Assembly: GCA_963753615.1 (NCBI GenBank)
Contig: CAVWCW010000020.1
Span: 43,164-107,163 of the forward strand
Direction of reading: 5' to 3'
DNA from: CAVWCW01 sp963753615
GTDB taxonomy: Bacteria > Pseudomonadota > Gammaproteobacteria > Chromatiales > Chromatiaceae
Length of the DNA: 64,000 nucleotides
Shown: positions 19,340 through 28,609 of the stretch, in pieces
Layout: each line of letters starts with the position of its first letter
Numbering within the stretch: the stretch's first letter is position 1
Translations under genes and position numbers: made by a program
Notes under the pieces: model-generated
What the model was told of the DNA's origin: nothing
What the model saw: only the letters and a program-made list of their open reading frames with translations
The model's database searches: none

Positions 19340-20881
19340 CTATTGCCGGCCCCAGTGCGCCACATTGCGGAAATGCCGCGGGCGCACTCCGAACAGACCC
19401 AACAGGAATAGATAGGCCAGCCCACCGACGCAGATCCAACCCAGCAGGCGCCAGATCCGGGCCCAGGTATCCAGCGTCAGCCAAGTCTCGGTGGCGCCGG
19501 TGCCCCAGGCCAGCAGCGCCCCCATCAGCCCAGCGGCCGCCCCGCCCTGGAGCAGCAGGCGCGGCCAACCGGCCAACGGCCGAAAGGCCTCCTCCCGCCG
19601 CAGCCCTCGGTACAGCAGCCCGGCATTGACGGCGGCGGACAGAGCCGTGGCCAGCGCCAGCCCGGCATGGGCGAAGGGGAACACCAGGATGATGTTGGCC
19701 AGCAGGTTCACTGCCATGGCGATGATGCCGATGCGCACCGGCGTGCGGGTGTCCTGGCGGGAATAGAAGCCCGGGGCCAGCACCTTGATCAAAATGAACG
19801 GCATCAGGCCCAGCGAATAGGCCATCAGGCTCAGGCTCGACATGAGCACGTCGTCGCGGGTGAAGGCGTCGGAAAAGAACAGGGTGGCGAGCATAGGCCC
19901 CGCCAGCACCAACAACCCCACTGCCGCCGGGAGGCCGAACACGAAGGCCCAGCGCAGGGCCCAGTCCAGGGTCTGGGAAAACTGCTCGGGGGACTGCTCG
20001 GCATGGCGCCGCGACAGCTTGGGCAGGATCACCGTGCCCAGGGCCACCCCGAGTACGCCGAGAGGGAACTCCATCAGGCGATCGGAATAATACAGCCAGG
20101 AGATGCTGCCGCTTACCAGGAACGAAGCGATCAGGGTATCCAGCAGCAGGTTGATCTGGGTCACCGAGACCCCGAACAGGGCCGGCGCCATGAGCCGCAG
20201 AATCTTGCGCACCCCCGGGTCGCGGGGGGCCAGGCGCGGGCGCGGCAGCAGGCCGAGACGATGCAGAAAAGGCAACTGGAACGCGAGCTGCAGCATGCCA
20301 GCCAGCAACACCCCCCAGGCCAGGGCCTGGACCGGCCGGTCCAGCAATGGCGCCAGCCAGAGGGCACAACCGATCAACGACAGGTTGAGCAGCACCGGGG
20401 TAAAAGCGGGCACGCTAAATCGGTCGTGGGCATTGAGGATGCCGCCGGCAAAGGCGGTCAGGGAGATAAAAAACAGGTAAGGAAAGGTCAGCCGCAGCAT
20501 CTCGACGGCCAGGTGGTACTTATCGCCTTCACCGAAAAATCCAGGGGCGAATAGCATAATCACCAGCGGCGCACCCAATACCCCGAGCACGGTCACGCCC
20601 AACAGCACCGCGCCCAGAGTGCCCGCCACGTCATTGACAAAGCACTTGAGTTCGGCGAAACCCCGCTGAGTCCGGTACTCCGAGAACACCGGCACGAAGG
20701 CCATGGAAAAGGCCCCTTCGGCGAACAGCCGGCGTAGAAAGTTGGGGATCTTGAAGGCGACGAAGAAGGCGTCGGTGCCGGCATCGGCGCCAAAGGTGCG
20801 GGCCACCACCAGGTCGCGCACAAAACCCAGGATGCGCGACAGCAAGGTATAGGAACCGACGGTGGCGACCGAACGAAACAA
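19340..20881 (-). CDS. murJ: Lipid II flippase MurJ
   Basis: A 513-residue polytopic inner-membrane protein that flips lipid II for peptidoglycan synthesis. It begins MFRSVATVGSYTLLSRILGFVRDLVVARTFGA, the MurJ/MviN signature, and continues with DAFFVAFKIPNFLRRLFAEGAF and about 14 hydrophobic helices. Length is normal for the family. It is divergent from rpsT, an arrangement seen in many gammaproteobacteria where rpsT lies next to the murJ/ribF/ileS region. Confidence 0.95.
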   Translation of the reverse strand: MFRSVATVGSYTLLSRILGFVRDLVVARTFGADAGTDAFFVAFKIPNFLRRLFAEGAFSMAFVPVFSEYRTQRGFAELKCFVNDVAGTLGAVLLGVTVLGVLGAPLVIMLFAPGFFGEGDKYHLAVEMLRLTFPYLFFISLTAFAGGILNAHDRFSVPAFTPVLLNLSLIGCALWLAPLLDRPVQALAWGVLLAGMLQLAFQLPFLHRLGLLPRPRLAPRDPGVRKILRLMAPALFGVSVTQINLLLDTLIASFLVSGSISWLYYSDRLMEFPLGVLGVALGTVILPKLSRRHAEQSPEQFSQTLDWALRWAFVFGLPAAVGLLVLAGPMLATLFFSDAFTRDDVLMSSLSLMAYSLGLMPFILIKVLAPGFYSRQDTRTPVRIGIIAMAVNLLANIILVFPFAHAGLALATALSAAVNAGLLYRGLRREEAFRPLAGWPRLLLQGGAAAGLMGALLAWGTGATETWLTLDTWARIWRLLGWICVGGLAYLFLLGLFGVRPRHFRNVAHWGRQ

Positions 20882-21088
20882 TGAGGCCAGTGGACTTCCC
20901 TCCGCGGGCAGATGGCGACGATCCGGAAAGCCGACCTGCCCCCGGCCGCTTACCGCAGCGTCCCGATTATAACCGTAAGCCGGGGGCGGCGAAGTCCCGA
21001 GTTGGGAGCCAAACGCAGGTTGACAGGGGGGCTGGTAGCGGCGAGAATACCCGCCTTTTCAGTGAAGCCGGTTTCCAGGAGATATCAG

Positions 21089-21349
21089 TTGGCCAATTCG
21101 AACCAAGCCCGCAAGCGCGCGCGCCAGGCAGAAAAGCACCGCAAGCACAACCAGCACCTTCGCAGCATGCTGCGCACCAGCCTCAAGAAGGTGGTCTACG
21201 CTATTGCCGAGGGTGACAAAGAGAAGGCCGCTAGCGCTTACAAAGAAGGGGTGCCGGTGATCGACCGCATGGCCGACAAAGGCCTGATTCACAAGAATAA
21301 GGCCGCCCGCCACAAGAGCCGCCTGAACACCCAGATCCGTGCCCTGTAA
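21089..21349 (+). CDS. rpsT: 30S ribosomal protein S20, UUG start
   Basis: An 86-residue basic primary 16S rRNA-binding protein. Starting at TTG 21089 gives (M)ANSNQARKRARQAEKHRKHNQHL, the exact S20 N-terminus, with AGGAG seven bases upstream. The next in-frame ATG would remove the conserved end, and upstream ATGs have no ribosome site. A UUG start is also used by E. coli rpsT, where poor initiation allows translational autoregulation, so the same control is plausible here. A terminator follows at 21384. Confidence 0.96.
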   Translation: MANSNQARKRARQAEKHRKHNQHLRSMLRTSLKKVVYAIAEGDKEKAASAYKEGVPVIDRMADKGLIHKNKAARHKSRLNTQIRAL

Positions 21350-21383
21350 GCGGCGCCAAACCGCTGGCTGAATAGGCACCACG

Positions 21384-21408
21384 AACCGGCCCCAGGGCCG
21401 GTTTTTTC
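21384..21408 (+). terminator. Rho-independent terminator of rpsT
   Basis: AACCGGC and GCCGGTT (with further pairing inside) around a CCCAGG-type loop, ending in a run of six T, 35 bases after the rpsT stop. Confidence 0.9.
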
Positions 21409-21444
21409 GTTGCCGGGACCGAGCCACCTAGAACAGAGAGGCCA

Positions 21445-21521
21445 CCTCAGTCCTCAGTCCTCAGTCCTCAGTCCTCAGTCCTCAGTCCTCAGTCCTCAGT
21501 CCTCAGTCCTCAGTCCTCAGT
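21445..21521. repeat. Tandem 7-bp repeat, 11 perfect copies
   Basis: CCTCAGT repeated 11 times without a mismatch (77 bp), between the rpsT terminator and the end of the radical SAM gene. It lies outside any coding region. Perfect short repeats of this kind vary by slipped-strand mispairing, so copy number may differ between strains or be misassembled. Confidence 0.95.
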
Positions 21522-21529
21522 AGAGTACC

Positions 21530-23251
21530 TCATCCATCCAACAGCCGGCGCGTCATGTGCAGGCGCGCCGACGGGTCCTCGGTTATGGCGTGGAACAGCT
21601 GGTGGGGACTGGTCGCCCTGGCCAGATGCCGCTCCAGGTCGTCGTACAACTCGGCATAGAAGTCCATCAGCCTGGGGTCGAGGCGACTCAGTGCCCGGGT
21701 CAAAGGATCCTTTCGTTGGCGGGCCAAGATCTTGTCCGCGCCATCCTGGTACAGGTCCCCGAGGCAGATGTGAACGGCGGAGAAAAGGGTAGCCCAGCCG
21801 TTAAACCAGAACATCAAATCGGTATCGAAGGCATCCGCCTGCGGGGCGCTGCCGGTGCGCAGCAACTGCTCCACCAGATCGCGCTCGTCCACCGCCTCCC
21901 CTGCCTCCAGCAAGGTGGCGCGTCCATAGGCGTCGACGGTAGAGCTGGTGAACAGGATCGGCCGGTCCGGGAACCTGGCCAGCACGAAGCTGGCGTCCTT
22001 GACCACCGCCCCACTCCAGTCCGGCACAAGGGGATTGCGTTTGGCCCGGCGCGAGGGCGCCGCACTCAACACCTGGATCTGGTGGCCGCGCCGGCCCAGC
22101 TCCTTGGCCAGGCGGGCGAATACCCCGCGCTGAAACACCTCCATGGAGAAACTCAACGCATTCTGCTTGTGCAACAAAGCGAGCTGTATTTCCGGGTAGC
22201 GGACGCCGCACTCCAGGACATTGGCCGCTTTCGCCACCGGGATACGTTCGTGAAGCCGGCCCTCGGGGTCGGTGAGGATCTCCTGGTGAAATTCGTCGAA
22301 GCTGATCTGCAACAACACCTGGGCGCCGGGCCAGCCGGCCGGGCGGCTGCGCACGGCTTCGGCCATCGCCTTCAGGGTGGCATCGGTAACCGCCATGTCC
22401 GTCGCGAACTCTCCGTTGAGGAGGATGGCGAAGGTACGCACCCGTGGCATTTCGCGGATGGCGCGGTAGAAGTGCTCCAGGTGGCGCGTCAGGTCGCCGC
22501 CGGTGAACAGCACGCTGTCGGTGTAGTTATCCACCAACTGCAGCACCCGCTCAGGGTCCGGGGTATTGCGCATCGGCGGGCGCCAGATGAACATGCAGTG
22601 GCGGCAGGTCTGGGGACAACCCATGGCCGGGATGATGCCAAGCTTGGCGAAATGCGGCGGCGGCGCCGGTGGCTCCGCCAAGGCGTCGATCAGGGCCAGG
22701 CGCTCCTGATCCTCCGCACCCAGCATGCCGGCGTACCGCTCGCGCTCCTCCCGACCCAGGTCCTTGTAGGCCTGGATTTCGCTGCGCCGGAACAGGTCGA
22801 GACCGTCCCAGGCGGCGAGCATGTCGGTTACCAGGCGCTCGGCATCGCCGCCGCGCTTTGAGAGCAGGGCGGCCAATTGCCGTTGCTGCAGCATATTGCC
22901 GGCGGGGGCCACCCGCCAATGGGCGATGTAGCCCCGCGCGAAGGCCGCACCATCGGAGCTATGCTCCAGCAAGTCCATCAGAAAGGCCCGCGCAGGGCTT
23001 CGGAATTTGGCGAGCACCGCGGACCGATAGCGGGGATGCACTTGCTCTTGCAACCAGTGCAGCGCGTAAACATAGGCCAAAGGGAAGGCCAATTCCTCGG
23101 CCTCCCGATGAGCCCCCAGCAGGCGGCGCATCTCGCCCCCGCTGAGGCGGTTAATCAGGGCCTTGAAGCGCCCGCGCCGATTGGCCAGGTACTCCGGCTC
23201 CAGCTCTGGTGGAGTTTGCAGCGGCTGGGGAAGGGCGATCGTTTGGGCCAT
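21530..23251 (-). CDS. Radical SAM protein of unknown function
   Basis: A 573-residue protein whose central Fe-S motif is CPQTCRHCMF (CxxxCxxC), the hallmark of radical SAM enzymes, near residue 211. The segment GIIPAMGCPQTC comes just before it and LFTGGDLTRHL just after, the latter probably the SAM-binding glycine motif. The first 190 residues are helical and the last 150 contain no extra clustered cysteines, so a SPASM-type cluster seems absent. No maturase, peptide or pathway partner lies next to it. The neighbour downstream on the same strand is a secreted protein. I cannot name a substrate. Confidence 0.8.
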   Translation of the reverse strand: MAQTIALPQPLQTPPELEPEYLANRRGRFKALINRLSGGEMRRLLGAHREAEELAFPLAYVYALHWLQEQVHPRYRSAVLAKFRSPARAFLMDLLEHSSDGAAFARGYIAHWRVAPAGNMLQQRQLAALLSKRGGDAERLVTDMLAAWDGLDLFRRSEIQAYKDLGREERERYAGMLGAEDQERLALIDALAEPPAPPPHFAKLGIIPAMGCPQTCRHCMFIWRPPMRNTPDPERVLQLVDNYTDSVLFTGGDLTRHLEHFYRAIREMPRVRTFAILLNGEFATDMAVTDATLKAMAEAVRSRPAGWPGAQVLLQISFDEFHQEILTDPEGRLHERIPVAKAANVLECGVRYPEIQLALLHKQNALSFSMEVFQRGVFARLAKELGRRGHQIQVLSAAPSRRAKRNPLVPDWSGAVVKDASFVLARFPDRPILFTSSTVDAYGRATLLEAGEAVDERDLVEQLLRTGSAPQADAFDTDLMFWFNGWATLFSAVHICLGDLYQDGADKILARQRKDPLTRALSRLDPRLMDFYAELYDDLERHLARATSPHQLFHAITEDPSARLHMTRRLLDG

Positions 23252-23329
23252 CGTTTTATCCTAGCCGCGCGGGCCAGGCAACAAAACCACGGAGCAGCAA
23301 GGGTTTGCGCTGCGGGGCTGGGATTGGGG

Positions 23330-24232
23330 CTATTGGGCCAGCTCCGCCAATTCCCGGGCGCTGGCATCCATGTCGTCGGGCACGTTGGAGATCTCCATAA
23401 AGGTGCCCATCGGCAGATCGGGGAACATCACCGCGATCCGGAATTTTCCCGGCAGGTAGACCAGCTTCCCGCCGGTGACCAGGAGTTCCCAAGGCAAGGC
23501 CGCCGTGGATTTGGGGGAGTCGACGTCGATCTTGGACATGATATCCTTGATCTTCCCCTCCCACTTTCCTCCGTGCAGCTTGACGCCGAACAGGGTCTGA
23601 TTATCGCTGATCGTCACCTGCCAGACCGCTGACATGTCGGAATCCGGGTGCTGCAGGGCGGCGGCCACCTTCTGCACTGCGGTGGCATGGTCGTCAAAGC
23701 GGGCTATTACGCGCTTGTCCTTGAAGTAGGGCATGAACATCATGTAGTGGTAGCGCTCCAGCATCTCCTCGCTCATTCCCTTGGCGCCGAAAGACTTGCG
23801 TTTGCCCAGCGCCGCCTTGACCTGAGCGGCGATTGCGGACAGGTCGCCCAAATGGTAGGCGTAGCCGATATACTCTGGGCTGACATAGATGACTTCGATC
23901 GCGCCGGCATTGTCGGTCACGGCTGCACGCAGCACGCCTCCAAAGCCGCCGAACTCGTCGCTGGCCCCCGCCTGCTTGAGTTCGGGACTGGTGAAGCCAA
24001 CGATCACCGCGCTGTCATCGTCGTAGGGCGCATACTGACCAACCACCTCAAGACCACCGGCCTTCAACCCGGCAGTCACCTTCTCGACCGCTTCGGGCAC
24101 GGTCTTGCCTTCGATCTTGGCAACGACGAACGGCCGGTACCTTTCCCCCGCGGCGGCGCTAACGCACCAGAAGCTCGCAAACAGCGCCAACAGCGCCCAA
24201 GTGAGAGGTTTCGATAGACTTGACTGCTCCAT
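23330..24232 (-). CDS. Secreted protein of unknown function
   Basis: I place the start at ATG 24232 (300 residues, MEQSSLSKPLTW), since it begins a clear signal peptide ending near AAAG at residue 29. The mature part has alternating beta and helical sequence, including YAPYDDDSAVIVGFTSPELKQ and ISPEYI-like sequence (VSPEYIGYAYHLGD). The first part recalls DUF302-like small domains, but I am not sure. It is upstream of the radical SAM gene in the same direction, separated by about 80 bp, so the two could be co-transcribed. No metal or catalytic motif is obvious. Confidence 0.6.
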   Translation of the reverse strand: MEQSSLSKPLTWALLALFASFWCVSAAAGERYRPFVVAKIEGKTVPEAVEKVTAGLKAGGLEVVGQYAPYDDDSAVIVGFTSPELKQAGASDEFGGFGGVLRAAVTDNAGAIEVIYVSPEYIGYAYHLGDLSAIAAQVKAALGKRKSFGAKGMSEEMLERYHYMMFMPYFKDKRVIARFDDHATAVQKVAAALQHPDSDMSAVWQVTISDNQTLFGVKLHGGKWEGKIKDIMSKIDVDSPKSTAALPWELLVTGGKLVYLPGKFRIAVMFPDLPMGTFMEISNVPDDMDASARELAELAQ

Positions 24233-24545
24233 ATTAAGTAAGCCCCTTGCCTGTTTTCGTTGACGACATCGTGCGAACCGCGCGGGCACCAGAATAGTGC
24301 GATGGGCCCCGCTGAGCAACCAGTGAAACCCCGATCGGGTGAAGGTGAGGAAGTTCGCGCGCCAGGGACGAAAGCGGAGGAAACCGCGGCCGGACCGCCC
24401 CCGCGCTTAGCGCTACGGGTCCTATCGACCGACGTTCGCAGCATAACCCAATCTGCCGTTATGCCATCGAGTTGCGGGATCTATCGAGTTTACCGACGGT
24501 TATCCAGTTGCAGGAACAACCGCCTCTCAGTCGCCGGATGCCTAA
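24233..24545. other. Intergenic region, nothing recognised
   Basis: About 310 bases between two minus-strand genes. I see no supported gene, no repeat and no terminator with a T run. The right end is just downstream of the sulfatase stop. Confidence 0.5.
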
Positions 24546-26623
24546 CTAATCCTGGATTGTGTTGATCGACACGATTGCGGTGCCGGCACTGCCGTCCGCG
24601 CTGGTTACGATCGCCGTGTAGACCCCCGGGCCTAGAGTGGCCCGAATGCAGGGTTCTACCGCGTAATCGGGTTCCATCCCGGAAGCGGCGCAGGATGCCC
24701 GCTGCCAGTCATCGTTTGTGGCGATCAAGCTCTGCCCGAAATACAAAGCCAGTTTCGGGTCCGACAAGGTCTCGGCCACGCCCCTGTCCCCCAGTGTCGG
24801 GCCCAACGCCTTCACCAGAACGTCCACGTTCCTCTCCCTGATCACAAAGCCGCCGGTGAGGCCGTCCACGCCGGGGACAACGCGCCCGCGAGTCGAAAGA
24901 TTGATAATTTCACCGTCGCCTCCCATGTCGTTGACCGATACGATGGCTTTGCCGGTCGATCCGCCGGCTCCTCTTACAACCGCCGTATACGCACCCGGTT
25001 GGAGGGTGCGCATGACGCACGGCTCACGGTCATAGTCCGGGGCCAACTCCGCGTTGCCACATTCCCCGGTGACCATCCAATCGTCGCTTTCGGCGACGAC
25101 TTGCTGGCCCCGATACAGGGTCAAGACCGGGTCGCTCATGGTCCCTGTGAGCCCGCGGTCCGCCAGGGTTGGCCCCAACCCTTTTACCAAGACCGTCTTT
25201 GCTGCGTCGCGGATGACGAAACCGCCGTGCATTGCATTGCTCGCTTCGATCTGCCCGCGAGTCGATATGTTGATCGCCTTGCCGGGGGTTTCCACTATCC
25301 CCCTGGTTTCACGTTGCCACTCAGAAAGCCAATCCAGCAGAATCTCTTTGGTTCCGTTGTAAGCCGGGTCACCGGAAAGATCAGAATATTCCAATGGATC
25401 GTTGCGCAGATCGAACAGTTGAACAAAATCGGTGCCGCGTTCAAAAGGCGGATAATACTTGATTAGGTGCCAATCCCGAGTCCGTATCGACCGAGAGGGC
25501 CGATACAAGGTCTCCCCATGATAGGTCATCTCAGTGTAAATGGCGGATCGAGGTTGGTATGTATTTGTGCTGCTCGAAATAAGGGGCATTAGCGAACGCG
25601 CATCCGTCATCAACGAGGACGTCGGTTCAGGAATAGGGATGTTGCCTGCGGCCTCCAGTATCGTCGGAAACAGGTCGATCAACGACACCAGGCCGTCATA
25701 AACCAGAGGTTGCCTGCGACCAGCGGGGAATCGGATCAATAGGGGCACCCGGTTTGACGCATCTCTGATGTCCGCCTTTCCCCCCTGGATAGAGCCGGGA
25801 CTTCCATTGTGGTCCGACGCGAATATAACGAGTGTATTGTCGGAAATACCTGCGTTGTCCAAGGTGGCGAGAATCATGCCAACGCCAATATCCAGACGTT
25901 TGACTGCATTGTAATAGTGCGCGGCCTCGTATCTTTGCTCCTCTACAAAAGGTCTATCTCGGTAATAATTCCATACAATTGCATTGGGATCGATAAGATC
26001 GTCGATACCTTGGAAGTCCATATATTTGATCAAAGCATGAACCATCTTCGAAATGATGCGGGTCGTATAGGCTTACCTGGAGAAAAAACGGTAAGGAAGC
26101 GGACTGCGCGTCACTAATAAACTGCTGAACTTCTTGATCTACGCGGGAGACATCGCTCGTGTTGTATGGCCAATTTTCCCAGTCCCTGTCTGCGACCAGA
26201 AGATCCCAATCGAATGCAGCATCTGGCGCTACGTGCTGTTTGCCGATTAAGCCCGTTCTGTAACCGGCTTGTTTGAGCAGAGTTGGCAGCACCGGAAACG
26301 GCTCACTCATCGAAAACGAAGGGAAAAGACCGATTTGGCCATTCTGATGCGGGAACAAGCCAGTATAGATTCCGCTTCGGGAAGAACTGCAAGACGCCTG
26401 GACCGAGAATGCCTTTGTAAAACGTATTCCTTCCTCACCGATGCTATCGATATTGGGTGTTGTTATGTTCTGATCACCGTAGCTTCCGAGTTGCAGACCC
26501 AAGATCGTCAGCGATGATCAGCAGAATATTCGGGCGAGTTTGCGCATGGACCGGTCCAAGCGCAAAAGCGAATGCGGCCGCAATCCAACAACTTGCCCAG
26601 AGCGTGAAGGTCAACCCTCGCAT
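24546..26623 (-). pseudogene. Sulfatase with two C-terminal repeat modules, frame broken twice
   Basis: Secreted sulfatase-family hydrolase. It opens with a signal peptide from about 26623 (MRGLTFTLWASC... to AHAQ-like VHAQ), then RPNILLIIADDLG. An extra base near 26497 breaks the frame; skipping it gives LQLGSYGDQNITTPNIDSIG. The formylglycine signature is ASCSSSRSG, with the Cys in CxSxR. A second break lies near 26010-26060, after which RLDIGVGMILATLDNAG and FASDHNGSPG continue the family. After about 430 residues come two repeat modules (INISTRG, GFVIRD, LGPTL, SDDW or NDDW) like those of the 963-1838 protein. The repeats may anchor the enzyme at the surface or bind its substrate. Base composition looks lower in GC than neighbours, suggesting transfer. 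Both frame breaks could be sequencing errors. Confidence 0.75.
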
Positions 26624-26814
26624 CTTTGACGCCTGCCCCGTTAGAGTCCGGTTAGAGATAGTAATCCGCCTTCCCCCAGAAGTATTCCGGGACGGCTTCA
26701 CCGCGACCCCACTCGGCCGCAGGAAGCAGCTCTATTCCGAGAGCGTATCGCGACCCAATGAATTCACCACAAGCGGTTGAAGTATATGGCGAAACCTGAT
26801 TGTACCGCTTCATT

Positions 26815-27252
26815 CTAGCGTACTTTTCCAAGGCCCGAAAACCGCCTTGCGATCTGGACTCGAAAAACGCCCCGGCCAGAACGACGGCAAGCGCCGCCAC
26901 GATGCGCTTGTGGGGCTCGCCGGGATCGATGCCTCGAGCAAGTTGCGCCCGCGCCCGGCCTCCGAGCCTGCTTCAGAGATACCCCGGGATAGGTGCCTAC
27001 GGGCAAAATCTCGCGCTTCCCTTCACACCCCAGTCGAAACGCCACCATCGATACCCTTGGGGGTAACCAGCAGATCGACCCTCTTTCATCTGATGACTTG
27101 CGGAATCCAACACCCAGCTTGGGACTTCGGATTGCGGTATCGGCAAGTTCCAGGACTGTATCCCCCGTTACCGTCGAAGCTATCGCAAGTAACCCGGAGT
27201 ATCCACGAAAGGGACGAACCACGGCGGACAAAAAAGGCCGGAAACCCTGCAA
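26815..27252 (-). pseudogene. Tyrosine integrase remnant next to tRNA-Met
   Basis: Only the N-terminal arm-type DNA-binding domain of a P4-like integrase can be seen: LADTAIRSPKLG, then SSDERGSICWL, then EILPVGTYPGVSLKQA. The frame breaks after SLKQA; another frame continues with sequence like RNLL and GIDPGEPHK. The catalytic domain is missing. It lies just downstream of the 3' end of the tRNA-Met gene, in the usual position and orientation of an integrase that used the tRNA as its attachment site. I read it as the last trace of an integrated element, perhaps the one carrying the sulfatase. Confidence 0.55.
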
Positions 27253-27287
27253 TTATAGGACTTTCCGGCCTTCTCCCGATGCTGATT

Positions 27288-27364
27288 TGGTGGCTATGGG
27301 TGGAATTGAACCACCGACCTACGGGTTATGAGTCCGTCGCTCTAACCAACTGAGCTACATAGCC
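27288..27364 (-). tRNA. tRNA-Met (CAT anticodon)
   Basis: Read on the minus strand the 77 bases fold into a cloverleaf: acceptor GGCTATG paired with CATAGCC, D arm AGCTCAGTTGGTTAGAGC, anticodon loop CTCATAA with anticodon CAT, T arm GGTTCAATTCC, and an encoded 3' CCA. The 5' G pairs with C, which fits elongator rather than initiator tRNA-Met; a lysidine-modified Ile type is less likely but not excluded by sequence. Confidence 0.92.
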
Positions 27365-27417
27365 GCGGGAGCGGAAAGATACCGGATTTGCGGGCGCCGT
27401 GTCAATGCCCGCACAGG

Positions 27418-28509
27418 TTAGACGTTGAAGCGGAAGTGGATTACGTCGCCGTCCTGCACCACATATTCCTTGCCCTCGGAACGCAGCTTGCCGGCCTCTT
27501 TGGCCCCCTGTTCGCCGTTGTGGCCGACGAAGTCCTCGTAGGCCACCACCTCGGCACGGATGAATCCGCGTTCGAAGTCGGTGTGGATGACGCCGGCCGC
27601 CTGGGGCGCGGTGACCCCCACCGGTATCGTCCAGGCCCGCACCTCCTTGGGCCCGGCGGTAAAATAGGTCTCCAGCCCGAGCAGCTCATAGCCCGCCCGC
27701 ACCACCCGGTTCAGGCCCGGTTCGTGCAGGCCCAGGTCTTCCAGGAACTCCAGCTTCTCGTCGTCTTCGAGCTCCGCGATCTCGGCCTCGATGGCGGCAC
27801 ATACCGGAACCACCGCAGAGCCCTCGCCCAGGGCGTAGTCTTCCACCGCCGTGAGAAAAGGGTTGTCGTGAAAGCCGTCTTCCGAAACATTGGCGATGTA
27901 CATGCAGGGCTTGATGGTGAGCAGGAACAGGTCGCGCAGCTCCAGCCGCTCTTCCTCGCTGAGTTCCATGCCCCGCACCGCCCGGCCCTGGTCCAGGTGG
28001 GCATGTACCCGCTCCAGCAACTCCTTGCGGCCTAGGACCTTCTTGTCGCCGGTCTTGGCCTGACGCTGGGTCCGGTCCAGGGCCTTTTCCACCGACTCCA
28101 GGTCCGCCAGGGCCAACTCGGTGTTGATCACCTCGATATCGGCGACCGGTTCGACCTTGCCCGCCACGTGCACCACGTCATCGTTCTCGAAGCAGCGCAC
28201 TACATGGGCAATGGCATCGGTCTCGCGGATATTGGCCAGAAACTTGTTGCCCAGGCCCTCGCCGCGGGAGGCCCCGGCCACCAGCCCGGCAATGTCGACG
28301 AATTGCATGGTGGTGGGCAGCAGGTTCTTCGGCTTGACGATCCCGGCAATCACGTCCAAGCGCGGGTCCGGCAGGGGCACCACCCCGACGTTCGGGTCGA
28401 TGGTGCAGAACGGGTAGTTCTCGGCCGAGATAGCGGCCTTGGTGAGCGCATTGAACAGGGTGGACTTGCCCACGTTGGGTAGTCCGACGATTCCGCATTT
28501 AAAGCCCAT
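27418..28509 (-). CDS. ychF: Redox-regulated ATPase YchF (Obg-like)
   Basis: A 363-residue cytoplasmic P-loop ATPase of the Obg family that binds ribosomes and is involved in stress and translation control. It starts at MGFKCGIVGLPNVGKST (ATG 28509), which matches the family N-terminus and its P-loop; the open frame upstream is not conserved-looking. The TGS domain and C-terminus end with GKEYVVQDGDVIHFRFNV. Length equals the E. coli protein. It lies just downstream of the tRNA-Met gene on the opposite flank from the integrase remnant. Confidence 0.95.
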   Translation of the reverse strand: MGFKCGIVGLPNVGKSTLFNALTKAAISAENYPFCTIDPNVGVVPLPDPRLDVIAGIVKPKNLLPTTMQFVDIAGLVAGASRGEGLGNKFLANIRETDAIAHVVRCFENDDVVHVAGKVEPVADIEVINTELALADLESVEKALDRTQRQAKTGDKKVLGRKELLERVHAHLDQGRAVRGMELSEEERLELRDLFLLTIKPCMYIANVSEDGFHDNPFLTAVEDYALGEGSAVVPVCAAIEAEIAELEDDEKLEFLEDLGLHEPGLNRVVRAGYELLGLETYFTAGPKEVRAWTIPVGVTAPQAAGVIHTDFERGFIRAEVVAYEDFVGHNGEQGAKEAGKLRSEGKEYVVQDGDVIHFRFNV

Positions 28510-28609
28510 GACCGATGATCCCGCTGCAAAAGCGCTGAAGGATAGCCGAAAACCGCCGCTCGGCGCCAGATGGGCGCCAGACCAGTACCGCTTTTTGGTC
28601 TTTTCGAAC

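Noticed and set aside
21445..21521. The 7-bp repeat as a CRISPR array
   Set aside because: Units are contiguous with no spacers, and no cas genes are present.
26652..26900. An 82-codon minus-strand frame next to the integrase remnant
   Set aside because: It overlaps the remnant in another frame and lacks a ribosome site or known motif, so I treat it as decayed sequence.
24233..27364. Direct repeats marking both ends of an island at tRNA-Met
   Set aside because: No copy of the tRNA 3' end was found elsewhere in the window.
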